A DNA stretch of 64,000 nt from Ceratotherium simum simum (GCF_000283155.1 NW_004454166.1:6405135-6469134); one strand, 5' to 3'. Positions 12,020 to 23,575 are shown, numbered from the stretch's first letter. Program-made: numbers and translations. Notes: generated from the letters alone by a model not told the origin.

Positions 12020-12530
12020 GCAAGAGTTTTGCATTTTATTTTTGGTGATGTCAACACCTTGTAAACTCTACACATAAGTTCTTTTTTCCACTGTAATATT
12101 GCATAGAATACATCTAACCCTTTTGTTTTTACCCTGTAACTCTCTTGATATTTAAATAAAGCCAATCTCTCTCTCTCATTTCTTTGTGTTAAAAATTTCC
12201 AGCTCCTTTAAATACTTCTTACACATGCTTTTAAGGTTCCCGCTACTCTGTCATTTTCCATTTGAATGTTCTCTGGATTATCAAAGTCTTTCTGAAAATG
12301 CAGTCCCTTGCTTTGGGCAAAAAAACCCACGCATGAATTTAGCAACTTGAGGTTGAAAGGGACTATAACTTCCCTCAGTCTCGATACTACATATTTATTA
12401 CAGTGTAGTCTCAGAGCCTGTTAGTATTTTGGACAAACATATGACATGGTTTACTCATAGTATCCCCTCCTACCACCTAACATCCCTATCTATTTCACTC
12501 TTATAGCAGCTCACTTGTATCTCCCCATGT
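12020..12530 (-). repeat. L3/CR1 LINE remnant, minus strand
   Basis: The plus strand follows the antisense order of mammalian L3 (CR1 clade). It has 'gaatgttctctggattatcaaagtctttctgaaaatgcagtccc', then 'gggactataacttccctcagtctcgatactacatatttattacagtgtagtc', then 'gttagtattttgg'. These parallel 'ctccaatttatcaatgtctttcttaaaatgtggtgccc' and 'ggactatcacctccctcagtctagacactat'. Very old; the reading frame is destroyed. Confidence 0.6.
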
Positions 12531-13817
12531 TTTTTTGTGTGGTGACCATAAACTTCCTCTTTATTCATTTGATCATCTGTGTCATTGCCTAACACATTTC
12601 ATGTTGTGCATGAGAGAATCCTTGTGGGTCCTCATTCTACTTTTCAAGGAAGTTGCCTGCTGTATATTTCAGCCCTCATATCAGCTCCCCATTCGGTAGA
12701 TATTGTTCTCCATTTTCAAAGAAGTAAGAGTTACAACTTTTGGTAGCAAGGAATAAAAGTAATGCTCTGTAGGAAGTCACCAACTTGCTCCATTTATTAT
12801 CAAGTGACTTTTGTTTTGTGCCTATGATCCTGGTCTCACCTGAGTAAAGTAGTTGAGTTTTTCATCTTGTCTACAAGAATATTTTAAGAGATTTTTTCCA
12901 GATGACTTCCTGAATTTCAGATATTCTATAGCTACCATATTTCCTGGTGTATTATGTTAGCATTCCTGTCAAAAAAAGGAAATGAGGCCTGTCTGTTATG
13001 ACTTGTTTAGGTGAATTCATACTGGCTCCCAATTATCACAATTTCTCTTTCTAAAGCCTCTATTACCTTTCATTTGGAGATGTTTTTTAAACATATATAA
13101 GGCTCATACATTAATCTCATTTCCCTCTGCTTTTCAAAAAATCAGGATTACTTTTGACAGCCATTATTTTGGCATTTATCCCAGTCTTCAAAAATTAGTA
13201 GTAATAACAACTATTTTTTATAAAATTATAGTGTTCATTTAATTCTCAAAATCATCCTTTGCAATAAATCTTGTTTTTCTTCTCCTTCATATTTTATTTC
13301 ATAAGTGAGAAGGTAAGCTCAGAAAGTTGGCTTGGCAAAAGACACCCACCAAATAATTAGAGGAAGTAGAAAACTTTCACCTGGTCCTCTGATCCCAGAT
13401 TCTGGGAATGCCAGAGGCATTTTTCCCCTCAAGATAACTGACTCTTAACTGTCATTGCATAACCTTATCCACCAGTTTCTAAAGAATCTAGAAAAGTACA
13501 CATCATCTTTTTGCACATATTCGATTTTACGTTTTCAAGTTTTTCATCTGAAGACCATATCCCTGAAAAAGAAGAGAGAGGAAAAATATGAGTATTAGGT
13601 ATTCTATTCTTATTCATTTTTCTACTTGTTATCACTAACCAACCACAAGCCCTTTGTGGTCTGTGCCTCAAACATAATGGTAAATTTTTTTTTTGTTTAT
13701 AGTACTTTCCACAATCATTTTTCCAATACATCTTAAACTCTTTGTGGAGATTTTTGTCATTATTTATCTGTTGTGAGGCCATTATTCTTATATATGGTGT
13801 ATGTTATATTATTTGAA
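12531..13817. other. Unassigned AT-rich sequence
   Basis: The L3-like similarity may extend weakly to about 12900. A 105-codon open frame on the minus strand (13465-13782) contains no recognisable domain and no conserved start context. I see no gene. Confidence 0.45.
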
Positions 13818-13834
13818 CCAGTAATTCTACTTTT

Positions 13835-14134
13835 CTTTTTTTGTGAGGAAGATCAGCCCTGAGCAAACATCCATGCCAATCCTCCTCTTTTTGCTGAGGA
13901 AGACTAGCCCTGAGCTAACATCTATTGCCAATCTTCCTCCTTTTTTTCCCTTTTTTCTCCCCAAAGCTGCAGTAGATGGTTGTATGTTGTAGTTGCACAT
14001 CCTGCTAGTTGCCATATGTGAGATGCCGCCTCAGCATGGCCGGACAAGGGGTGCGTCGTTGTGCGCCCGGATCCGAACCTGGTCCGCCAGCTGCAGAGCG
14101 CACGCACTTAACTGCTAAGCCACGGGGCCGCCTC
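13835..14134 (-). mobile_element. ERE SINE, long form, minus strand
   Basis: Contains both ERE modules in reverse: the GAGGAAGA tail repeats (13845-13945), then the CCCCAAAGC...GTAGATGGTTGTATG body, then the tRNA-related head ending GCCACGGGGCCGCC. The 17-bp duplication CCAGTAATTCTACTTTT is perfect (13818-13834 and 14135-14151). This is the composite long form, like the copy at 47850. Confidence 0.95.
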
Positions 14135-14350
14135 CCAGTAATTCTACTTTTAAGAATATATCTTGAGTATACGTTCATGTAAAATGAGCATATACTGATG
14201 ATACTGTAGTATTGATCATCACAATGTCCATCAACATGAGAGTGGAAAATACTATGTAGCCATTAAAAAGAATGAGATTGATCTGTATGTGCAAATAGGA
14301 GAAATCTCTAAGATATATTAATAAGTGAGAAAAGCAGGAAGATGCTATAA
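14135..14350 (+). mobile_element. Old L1 ORF2 end fragment
   Basis: Reads as the L1 segment 'ccagtaattctacttttaagaatatatct...', 'tgtccatcaacatgagagtgg', 'actatgtagccattaaaaagaatgag', 'taagtgagaaaagcagga', in that order on the plus strand. The ERE just to its left inserted into this L1, and the matching L1 start is in the target duplication. Confidence 0.7.
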
Positions 14351-14354
14351 TGGT

Positions 14355-14600
14355 GGCCAATCTTTACTGAGTACTTTTTTATTATGTGACACTACTCTAA
14401 GTGTTTCATATCAATTTACGCATTTTTTCTTCACAACAGCCCTATGAAGTAAATACTATTTTTAAAAGTATGGAAACTGAAGCCTAGAGAAATGACATAA
14501 TTTTCTCATGGTCACATGGCTAGCAAGTGGCAGAGTTTGGATTTCTACCCAACCAACGATATTGCCTGAGTCAGTGCTTAAAATCATATGTGATACTGCC
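14355..14600 (+). repeat. MIR SINE
   Basis: Nearly full MIR order: 'tactgagtacttttttattatgtgacactactctaagtg', 'ttcttcacaacagccctatgaagtaaatactatt', 'tatggaaactgaagcctagagaaatgac', 'ggtcacatggctagcaagtggcagagtttggatt', 'ctgagtcagtgctta'. Confidence 0.85.
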
Positions 14601-14639
14601 TATTGATAGCTACCGGACAATGCTTTTAGTGAGCTTTTA

Positions 14640-14930
14640 CCTGTGACAACATAATTAAAGTGACAAATATGATTTGCATGTATATGTATATATGCAGGTT
14701 CGTATATATCTGTATATCTATATAAATATACAGATAGCCCTGCACATTTTCTGTACAAAAGCATGAGAAAGACTTGTTAATGGCTACTTCTGGAGGTGAG
14801 TCTGACAGTCTAGAAAAGCACAGAGATTTATTTTTTCTTGTCTGAAAAAAAGTGAGAGATTCGTTTTTGCACTGTGTGAATGTTTTGCTATGTTCATTTA
14901 AGTCATATTAATAGTAGTAACAAACGAGGA
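14640..14930 (+). mobile_element. L1-like 3' end fragment
   Basis: The 'gcatgagaaagacttgttaatggctacttctggagg' and 'gatttattttttcttg...tgtgaatgttttgctatg' blocks match the 3' terminal part of old L1 elements. It probably belongs with the piece at 14135-14350, with a MIR in between. It begins with AT microsatellite-like sequence (14670-14745). Confidence 0.45.
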
Positions 14931-16484
14931 TTTGTTTGTGAAACGTTGGTTTAAAAAGTTTCACTGTACTATATCTAGTAATTACTCTATGAAAATTAAG
15001 AATAATTTCTGGCTGAAAAGTGAGATTTATACAGCTTTTTAATGAAATCTTTGTTTATGTTTGCTTAGAATATTTAGCATATTGTCTTTTTTTTTTCCAA
15101 TCTCAGATACATGTATGAATATCTTTAGTCTTTCTTACCTGTTTAACCCAAAGCATAAAATTAAATATTCACTTTCCCCAAAGTCTTTATTTACTTATAT
15201 TTTACTAATAAAAATTTTTTGCTTTAAATTGAATCTTAAGCAGAATTTTTCTTGGTTTTTTATTTAGCTACTTTTTCTCAAGAGATTAAACTATAAGCAG
15301 GATAAGTGAAGGAATTACAAAATAGTTTTCTTAAGTAGAATAGAACTTCAAAATATTTATAATTTTCACAAATTTCTTACACTGTATCAGTTTTACAACT
15401 GATATTAAAAATACATCACAAATTTTTCCACTTTGCCAGCTTTCTGAAGAACAATCTATCAGTGATGTTACTTTTACTCCTCTTGTCTTTCAGCTCCAAT
15501 CATGTCCTCTTCGTGCTGTATGTGATCTGGGGTTATGAACTTACACATGAGTTTATAACTTCTTGATATTCAGTGGCACCCTGCCTCACTCCTAAGAACT
15601 CCATTACCTTTCTATTCTGTTTTCCAACCGTGTCTCATTTCATTAAGTCATAGTGACACTTACATTAACAAGATATACAAACATGCATATACTTAACATA
15701 TATATGAACATACATATGAACATACATATGAACATATATACAAATGAAACAGATGGATATCATTTGTAGTGTTTGCAAAGGTGCAGTGAAATAGGTATGC
15801 TTATCCACTGCTAATCATAAATTGGTGAAAATTTAGTAGATTGATTTTTGTGAGATAACCTGTCAACAGTGAATTAATTGTATCATTCCTATATTGCTTG
15901 AGAGAAACCGTGCTCCCAGTCTCAGGCCCATCATTCTGATACCTTAAGGAATGGTTCATAAATGTGAATCATGTTCTTCAACACAAACCAATTTATCTTC
16001 TTCCTTTTCCAAGTTTGTTGAATTGTAAGAAATATTAAGAGTCATTGATCACCCAATTCTTCCAGTTTTCTGAAAAATTCTTCTATCGCCTTGCCCTTCA
16101 CAGGCAAAGCAGAGTCTGGAAACCAAGAGGCTTGGACCTAAGTTTGATGAGACCCTGGGCTTTGGTGTGCGTGGCGGGGCAGGGCAGGGGCGAGGCAGGG
16201 AGTAGGACTTATTAGATGATTGTACAATGCATGGAGATGGCGGCTATTACCAAAATTAACATAGCATTTGAATTCTAACTTTCAAGCAATTTCAGAGAAA
16301 TTAGAAAACCACTGAATTGCTAAATCATCCTTGATAGATAAAAGTCATCATGTTGAAACAGACTGACTTGGGAAAGAGACAGCATTAACTGGCAAACCAG
16401 GAGGGAAAATGAAGTCTTCCTAGGATCAAGTCAATGCAAGTCCATCTGCTATCACTGTTTTAGAGTGTCTCTACTAATGTTTGG
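14931..16484. other. Unassigned AT-rich sequence
   Basis: No gene. Contains a short 12-bp tandem tract (15697-15740) and otherwise no repeat that I recognise. A brief GC-richer patch at 16160-16200 ('ggcggggcagggcaggggcgaggcaggg') is a G-rich run, not an island. Confidence 0.45.
15697..15740 (+). repeat. 12-bp tandem repeat (ATGAACATACAT)
   Basis: About 3.5 copies of a 12-base unit around 'catacatatgaa' appear between 15697 and 15740. The terminal copies are diverged to ATATAT. Confidence 0.8.
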
Positions 16485-16498
16485 AAAGAAAGAGTCAG

Positions 16499-16713
16499 GG
16501 CCGGCTCCGTGGCTTAGCGGTTAAGTGTGCGCGCTCTGATGCTGGCGGCCCGGGTTCGGATCCCGGGCACGCCCCAGGGCACCACTTCTCCGTCCAACGC
16601 GAGGCCGAGTCCCACGTACAGCAACTAGAAGGATGTGAACCTATGACATACAACTATCTACTGGGGCTTTGGGGGGAAAAAAAATGAATAAATAAAATCT
16701 TTAAAAAAAAAAA
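16499..16713 (+). mobile_element. ERE SINE, plus strand
   Basis: Head GGGCCGGCTCCGTGGCTTAGCGGTTAAGTG at 16499, with the pol III A-box-like segment at about 16509-16526 and a perfect-looking B box (GGTTCGGATCC) at 16553-16563. The body CAGCAACTAGAAGGATGTG...CTACTGGGGCTTTGGGG is followed by an A-rich tail. A 14-bp perfect duplication AAAGAAAGAGTCAG flanks it (16485-16498 / 16714-16727). Confidence 0.97.
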
Positions 16714-16732
16714 AAAGAAAGAGTCAGAAGTT

Positions 16733-16820
16733 AATTAAACATATTGATATGTTTAATTGATATCTATTATGTTTATATGATATGTTTAATAGATATCTAA
16801 TTAATGTTAATTAGATATCT
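16733..16820. repeat. AT-rich palindrome cluster
   Basis: Three inverted repeats abut. 16733-16758 has 12-bp perfect arms (AATTAAACATAT / ATATGTTTAATT) with a 2-base centre. 16759-16797 is flanked by 10-bp arms GATATCTATT / AATAGATATC. 16791-16820 has 14-bp perfect arms (AGATATCTAATTAA / TTAATTAGATATCT) with a 2-base centre. It sits 6 bp right of an ERE duplication. It could extrude as hairpins or cruciforms; no function is shown. Confidence 0.9.
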
Positions 16821-17099
16821 ATTACTATATCTACAATTTTGCCAATATATAATGTATGACTATTGCTCTGCATATGTCCATGTCCTAACTATTTAGCAAA
16901 CTGTACCTAGTTTATTCCTAATATGGTATCAGTGAGTCTTATCCAACCACTTCTCTTGTCTTTACGAATTCCCAAAGTCCAGAATACCTTCAAATATTGT
17001 TACAGATAAAATTTAAAATAGGTTAACATGACTTATGACTGTCTCAAGATTCTTCAATCTAATATGGACGGACCAGGGCTAGTACTCTTAACAACAAAA
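16821..17099. other. Unassigned sequence
   Basis: No gene or repeat recognised. It may be the upstream (U3) part of the probable LTR that follows. Confidence 0.4.
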
Positions 17100-17505
17100 A
17101 TAGGGATTCTTCAAAAGGAAAAAGTTCATTGAGCATAGTCCCAGGCCATGAATAAATAACCACAAGAAATAGTTTTGAACCCTTCTCAACCAGTCAGACA
17201 CAGATCCCATGCTTTTGGAAGCCAATCGGCAACAAACTCACTCCAGTAACAAGGTTTCCACAGCTGAAAGTCATCTAGGTTTAGGACAATTTTCTTCTCA
17301 AAGGCCACTAATCCCTGAACGGCTTGCTACTTCGAACCCTATATAAAATCAGTACTTGTGCTGTTTGAAGAGACTTTGCAAGTGCAATTCTCTTTTGTTT
17401 AGCAAGCAATACATTCAGCTTTTGTTTCAGATATTGAAAGATGGTCTCTTTGTTTGACATTTCCATTACAAAATAAAGCTACTTCATAGCAAGGTAAAGC
17501 ACACA
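17100..17505 (+). mobile_element. Probable retroviral LTR, plus strand
   Basis: Promoter-like signals occur in LTR order and spacing: CCAAT box at 17222-17226, TATATAAAA at 17340-17348, and an AATAAA polyadenylation signal at 17472-17477 about 125 bp downstream. The 'agcaagcaatacattcagcttttg' stretch before the signal resembles the R region of ERV1-type LTRs ('caagcaataaattcagctttt'). Ends and target duplication were not resolved, and no retroviral genes adjoin. Alternatively it is a chance arrangement in AT-rich DNA. Confidence 0.45.
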
Positions 17506-17509
17506 TTTA

Positions 17510-18357
17510 TCTTAAAGAAAAAAGATAAAAAATTAATTAATCAAATATTCACTAATGCATATTTGTGGGACAAAATATAGAAATTAGAAAAAATATTTAG
17601 AATTGAATGACAACAGCAGTAATACTAAAGATTTGTGGCATATAGCTCAAGTATGTAGTACTAGAAGGAGATGAATAGCCCTGAAAGAACATATTAGCAA
17701 GAAGAAAATTAAAAGTAAATGACCTAAGCATACAACTCAAGAAAGTAGAAAGAGAAGTAAATAATAAAATCAAAGAAAATAGAAAGAAATAATAATAATA
17801 AATATAAAAATATATTTAAAAGGAAAGCTAAAAAACAATATTGAGTATAAAAAAGACTAAGAACATAGATGAACTTCTAGAAATGTTAAAGGTGATAAAA
17901 ACAAAGAATATTAATAATGAAAAAGGAGTCCTTACAGATATAAAGAAATCATAAAGGGACGTTTTGAATAACTTTATGCCAGTGAATTTTAACGTAGATG
18001 AAATGGTAAATTTTATCAAATTGATTCAAGAGAAATGGAAAACCTTAAAAAATCTATTACAGTCCAATAAATTGTGTTTTATTTTTATGCAAATCCCCCA
18101 AATAATATATAATTAAAAACATCTCACTCTGTATTGTTTTACAGGCAATGTTTTATTTATATAAGTCCAATATAAAATTGTAACAAATTAGTAGGAACAG
18201 CATAAGAAATTAAATTTATGAGTGAATAAATGTTAAAGCACATAGTCTATAATGTGTGCAAAGAATACATCATGACCTAGTAGAGTTCCTTCCAGAAATG
18301 CAAAGATGGTTTAATATGTAATTGATGACATTAACAGATTAAAGGTGAACAGCCATA
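17510..18357 (+). mobile_element. Decayed L1 ORF2, left piece
   Basis: Sense L1 ORF2 fossils are readable. One is a segment equivalent to 'gaaaaaggagatattacagatacaaagaaatcataagagac...ttatatgccaacaaattg...gaaatggataaatt' at 17915-18015. Another, 18265-18358, is equivalent to 'catgaccaagtaggatttatcccaggaatgcaaggatggttcaat'. The latter leads into the reverse-transcriptase region. Full of stops, indels and small deletions. It is interrupted at 18358 by a SINE and resumes at 18789. Confidence 0.8.
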
Positions 18358-18368
18358 TATCATCTTAA

Positions 18369-18788
18369 TATTTGTTGTCAGTGCCATTGAGTCTATTCTG
18401 ATTCCTAGTGACCCTGTGCACAGCAGAGCAGAACCCTGCCTGCTCTTTTTGTGCCATCTTCTCACCTTCTGGCGCTATATCAGACAATGCTCTACTACTA
18501 TTCATAGGGTTTTCGTGGCCAATTTTTCGGAAGTGGGTGGCCAGTTCCTTCTTCCTAGTCTGTCTTAGTCTGGAAGATCTGCTGAAACCTGTCCACCATG
18601 GGTGACCCTGCTGGTATTTGAAATAGCAGTGACATAACTGCTTTCAGTATCACAGTAACTTGCAGCCACCACAGTATGACAACCAACAGACCAGTGGTTT
18701 GGTTCCCTGACTGGGAAACAAACTTGGGCTGCAGCAACAAGAGACTGTGAGAATGCCGAATCTCAACTACTAGACCATCAGGGCTGTC
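18369..18788 (-). mobile_element. Composite SINE: tRNA-Glu head, RTE-like body and 3' tail
   Basis: On the minus strand the element starts near 18788 with a tRNA-Glu-derived head of about 80 bases (CCTGATGGTCTAGTAGTTGAGATTCGG ... TTTCCCAGTCAGGGAA, 18786 to about 18705). This keeps recognisable A-box and acceptor-stem sequence of tRNA-Glu. A body follows with CAGCAGGGTCACCCATGGTGGACAGG, as in the 5' region of mammalian RTE-type LINEs as I remember it. The 3' end reads CACAGGGTCACTAGGAATCAGAATAGACTCAATGGCACTGACAACAA, typical of RTE/BovB-clade tails. An 11-bp duplication TATCATCTTAA (18358-18368 / 18789-18799) flanks it. It inserted into an older L1. Frames through it (18408-18605, 18555-18860) are not genes. 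Confidence 0.8.
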
Positions 18789-19970
18789 TATCATCTTAAC
18801 ATAGATGCAGAAAAATGTTGTTAAAATGTAGTACTGATTTTTCTTCATCATCATCATCACAACTCTTTGGAAAGTTACAAACTATGGGCCTTTCTAATCT
18901 AATGAAGAGAATCTTCCAAATGCCTGGAGAAAACATGACCTTACTCGTGAAATGATAGAGTGCTTCTGCCGTTAAAAGACAAGGATGACTGCCATCACCA
19001 CTCCTGTTGAACATTGTAATAGTAGAGTAAAATTTACTATTATAATGAAATAAAAAATATTTCATAATTATTAATGAAATTACTATAAAGTTATATCATG
19101 GTAGTAAAATAGAAAAGATAGAGTCATTAGGGCTGAAAATCAAGGACCAGCTGTAATTATTTGCAGTTGAATTATATTCTACTTTTAAAATCCAAGAGAC
19201 TTTATAAACTATTAGAAATAATAAGAGTTAGCAAGGTTCCTGGATGCAAGTTTACTACCCCTGATCAATAACATTCCTGTATTCCAAATATGAACTAGAC
19301 AATAAAATTAAAATATACCATCCATGAAAGCAAAAAATTATAATGTATGCAGGAATAAATCTATCAAAGATGTGCAGGAGTATTATAGAAGAAGCAATAA
19401 CATTTATTGAAGGACATAAAAAGATCTAAGTAAATGGAGAAATATACCAAATTCATAAGAGAAAAAGTTACAACTGGAAGTAGCAAAGAAAAAAATCATA
19501 TAAACTAGAAAGATGAATATTGATATATTTGGTTACATTAAAGTTTAAAAATTATATAAAACATAATATATTTACATAATACTATTAGATATTTGCCACA
19601 CATATAAGAGAAAGAAAAGATTAATATTTAGAATATACTAAGAAACTCTACAGATCAATAGAAAAAGGAACAAAAAAGAAAAGAAACATCATACCAAAGT
19701 ACATAAAAGGCCATTGGGAAGAGGAATCACTAATGCCCACAAATATATGATATGCTTGATGTCAGTGATAATCAAGGTTGTCCAGATCAAAACAGCAATG
19801 ATTTTTTATTTCACTTCCTTAATGTCGGAGAATATTAAAATGTCTGTTAATTCAAAGTGTAGGTAAAAATGTAGAGAAATAGAAAACTCTTATATACTGG
19901 TGATGGAACAGCAAATTGGTGCTGCCCCAATAAGAGAGCAATTTGTCATCTTTAGTAATTGTGCCTACTC
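18789..19970 (+). mobile_element. Decayed L1 ORF2 and 3' end, right piece
   Basis: L1 resumes exactly after the SINE duplication with 'catagatgcagaaaaatgttgttaaaatgtag', then 'gacaaggatgactgccatcaccactcctgttgaacattgtaatagtagag', the degraded equivalent of 'acaaggatgcccactctcaccactcctattcaacatagtactgg'. Further on are 'atgcaggaataaatctatcaaagatgtgcaggag' and the closing 'gaaatagaaaactcttatatactggtgatgg...gcaatttg'. No open frame survives. Confidence 0.85.
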
Positions 19971-22100
19971 TACAGTCCAGCATTTATTTTTTTGTGTGAT
20001 AGAACACAGAATCAGATTCTCTCTGTTGCTCTGGAAATGGTAATCAGGGTCCAATGCTCAGGATAAAGTGATGTTGAACACCCTTCTTCTCAAGGCAACC
20101 ATCAATGGGGATATCAGTGCTAAGACATGAGTGAGCCAACCTTGCTCACTCCTAGTCATCACTGAGCACCACTCCATTCTACAATGTTCTTCCCCAACTC
20201 TCCAGAAAGTAGAGTCAAAGGGAGGAGAGAGGTCATTGGAGTCAGTCTTGTGAGTATAGTGTTCTTGGAAAGAGACCTGGGAAAATAAAGGGTTTTGTAG
20301 ATGTGCTCATTAAACTGGGGATTGCTTTAAGAAAGTTAAATAGGCATTTTATTTTCCAGTTGGGTAACTACTTAGGAAGCAGACTTGTTCATCAGCCCTG
20401 TGGAAAAGCAAATTTGGAGAGATAAGCCAGGCCAGAGAGAGGGTGAGAGCGGAGCCCACTATATTCCCACGTTGTGTGTGGCAAGGTACAGATTTTTGGG
20501 GGAGGTTAAAAGGAAAACTTGAGAGTTGTTTCTGAGCTATCGAGGCAGTATTCCATGTAAGAGTTTTCTGCCCTGAGGAGTAAGAGAATTCCCAGCAGTC
20601 ATGTTTATTGGCTGTGGCTGGAGGTAAGATGGGTGGAAGATTTGAATTTGATCTAGATTCCACAAGTCAGGAAATTGCAAAGCGGTTGTGTCCATCGAGT
20701 CCTCCATAAAAGATCAGTATTTGTAAGGCTGCCACACAGAGGCATTGCTGGCCACTCAGTGTTATCCAGCAGCAAGCAACAAAGAAAGAAAGAACAAGTA
20801 CAAGAAAAAAAGGAGCAGTTAAAAAAAAAACAAACCCAAGAAACCCTTTCACTTTACTTCTCCCTCTTCCTCAGCTCAAATCTCTAGAAAAGAAGGATGA
20901 GGAGCTAAGTGTCTTAGAATCAGACATTGCCATCTAGATTCTCTACTCTGAGCAGTCAGGTCCCCGCTCTAACCTGGAAGAGGGAAGAGAAGGGAAGAGA
21001 TTTAAATGGAAATTGTGATTAGTGCTTTAAAACAAAATTCATTATCTAAAATGAGAATTTATGGAACTCAAGCAAGGTATCAGGAAGGAACTGGAAAGGG
21101 AGATTCAGCAGAACGAAGGTGAAGGCAGTAACCTAAAAGTATTTCATGTTTATATACATCTGAGTTGAGACTGCTCGTGAAGCTGGGTATATTCTAGAGA
21201 ATTAACTTACACATGTGAAAAAGGCATGATGTAAGGGATTTTCATTGCAGGATCGAAGCGGTGAAAATTAGAACAACTCCCATTAACTGGAGTATTAACA
21301 TGGCCCTGAGTCAATAAACATGGATACCAAGTTGTGTAAGGATGTGGACAGTACTATAACATTTAAACTATACATTTTCAAACCAGACAATGCTATCTTC
21401 TCAAAGACAGATATATGTGTTAATACATATATGTGTAGCTATATATGTGATAATATTATAAAATACGCATGGGGAAAATACTCAGCAACTGTAGAATTAT
21501 GAGAGTGAGGAAATTCAATAAAGATAATGAAGTGAAGAGTCTTAGCAATATGTGTAATGTGTTATTTCTTTCAAAAAAGAAAGATCTGTAGTAAATTTTG
21601 TATATTAACTTTTTTTTAGATAGTGAATATACTAGTATCTATTGTATATTTTTTTCTGTAATTAAAATATTTTAAAATTTAAAATAAAAATAATACAAAT
21701 ATTTTGGCAAACTTTTCTGTAAAATTTAGTTGGCATTGTAATGTGGATTGTGTTAATATCCATTTAGTTCTTTACTTCTCTCGGCAGAAAAAGAATCACT
21801 TTGAATTTACTTCAAGTATTCCTTCCTGTTGTCATTTGCATATTTTTAAGTCATTAAAAAAATCAGTTCTCTCTTTGTACGTCCTTTGAGAGGGCTAAGT
21901 GTCATTTTACTTTCCCCGAAAAGCTCTTCGATAAAACAAGATCCTCCACACAAGAATCACATTCTTTTATTCCTTTTTTTTATCTGAATCTGAAACACAA
22001 TTCAACAACTGAGGCCCTTCCTGTATACTCAACTAAATTTAGCTAGTTTTGATTCATTGTTTAGAGCAGGGGCTAAATAAAACCAAGCTTTAAAAGGTGC
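19971..22100. other. Unassigned sequence, no gene
   Basis: 20349-20663 (minus) holds a 104-codon open frame and an AATAAA on the same strand at 20351-20356, but it has no recognised domain and reads like decayed repeat or retroelement DNA. 20770-20835 is purine-rich. 21060-22100 is repeat-poor and AT-rich. I cannot assign a gene. Confidence 0.4.
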
Positions 22101-23575
22101 TGTAGTGTTAATATTTTTCTTTGTGTATAGTCAATGCATGTTATTAGACTCGAATCCATTCTTTCGAGCCCTCTTTTCCTAATAAAGCTCTAAGCTACTT
22201 CTCATTAGTGAATAATGATTCATAAGAACACGGGACCCACAGTTTATTTTCTTATTAATCTTACCAAAATAATCACATAGGTGACTAAATACCATAGGAA
22301 ATAAAACATTTTTCAAAGATATTTTTCCTGTACATTATACTTAAAAATATATCACTCATCAGGTCAATAAGATTTTCCCCTTTGCAGCGTGAGCATTTTA
22401 GGTGAAATCTGTGATTCTCACTCCTATAGTATTTAAGGAACAACAGACATTCCTAATTGTATTTACCAAGGCAAGCCATCAACAACTGCCATGATCATTT
22501 AGTTTTGGGTAAGTCAGTGTCTTCACAAATTATTTCTACCAATATAAGAAGGAAACATATAAGACAACAATCAGGGAGCTAATTTTCATTAGCACAGTGT
22601 TATCTGTGCCATTATTGAATTGTATGTGCATATTTGTGTAAGGTTTGAAATTGTCTGCCCTACCTTTATTTCTCACTGCCAACTAACTTTAGATATATCT
22701 AAAAGTGAAAGAAATCCATAAAAGCTGTCAGGCAAGGATTTACGTAAATCATTTTGTCCTTCACGTAATCACACTTAAATATAATTTATTTATAATGTAT
22801 ACATATGTATACACACACATACAACTATACATACATATTTTGTCTGGAGAATTCATCTGTATTATATATATCTATATTTGTTATACATATATGCATATTA
22901 TACATTTATATTTAATTATCAGCAGTCTCCTTCTGGTAGCATATAATTGCATTTTTTCGTTCACTCACATTTCTGGTTGCACTTCACTTAAAATTGTATT
23001 GAATTTTGCTATTTCTGGCTTTTTATCTCTTATTCATCATCCTCCTACTGCAGTTATGCGCCCTTGACAGCAAAAATAAGATTCTTAGGTTCATGGAATC
23101 TATTATACAAAATGTGCATTAATGTCATTCTTATCTGCTAATGGCCTCCATAAGCAGGGGAAGCAATGAAAGGGAATGAAAATGATTATTTATTCACCAG
23201 CTTGGCAGAGCATATCACTAATGAACCATGAACACAGATTGCATGAACAAATTTTCAGGGTCAAGCAGGGTCCTATCTTTTGATTTTCTTGAAAATATGC
23301 ATAATAATTATTTGCTATTACATGCACAAAAATAACATATCACATTTTCAATCCACATTTGTTTTAGTAAATTGGAAATATGCTAGACATTTGAAAACAA
23401 AGGATACAATGCTTGATAAGTGAAAGTGCTATTCAAATTTCTTGTGATTCACTGTAGCATAATTCATTTTTCACTTGCTGTGCAATGCTGATTTAGACTC
23501 TCTCAAATTCCTCAAACATCAGTCATTAATTTGAGAAGCATCTCTTTACATAATTGAGGTTCTTAGAACTTTGAA
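22101..23575. other. Unassigned AT-rich sequence with TA/CA microsatellite-like tract
   Basis: 22790-22920 is an alternating TATA/CATA tract, which creates a spurious 120-codon frame at 22705-23067. Nothing else is recognisable. Confidence 0.5.

Noticed and set aside
13465..13782. 105-codon minus frame in unassigned DNA
   Set aside because: No domain recognised, no supporting context, and a length expected by chance in a 64-kb window.
16160..16205. G-rich patch as a possible quadruplex or island
   Set aside because: Only about 45 bases with irregular G runs and few CpGs; too weak to call.
20349..20663. 104-codon minus frame near an AATAAA
   Set aside because: No recognisable retroviral or host motif. 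Possibly old retroelement DNA, but not supportable as a gene.
22705..23067. 120-codon frame rich in Y, I and H
   Set aside because: Created by a TATA/CATA low-complexity tract.
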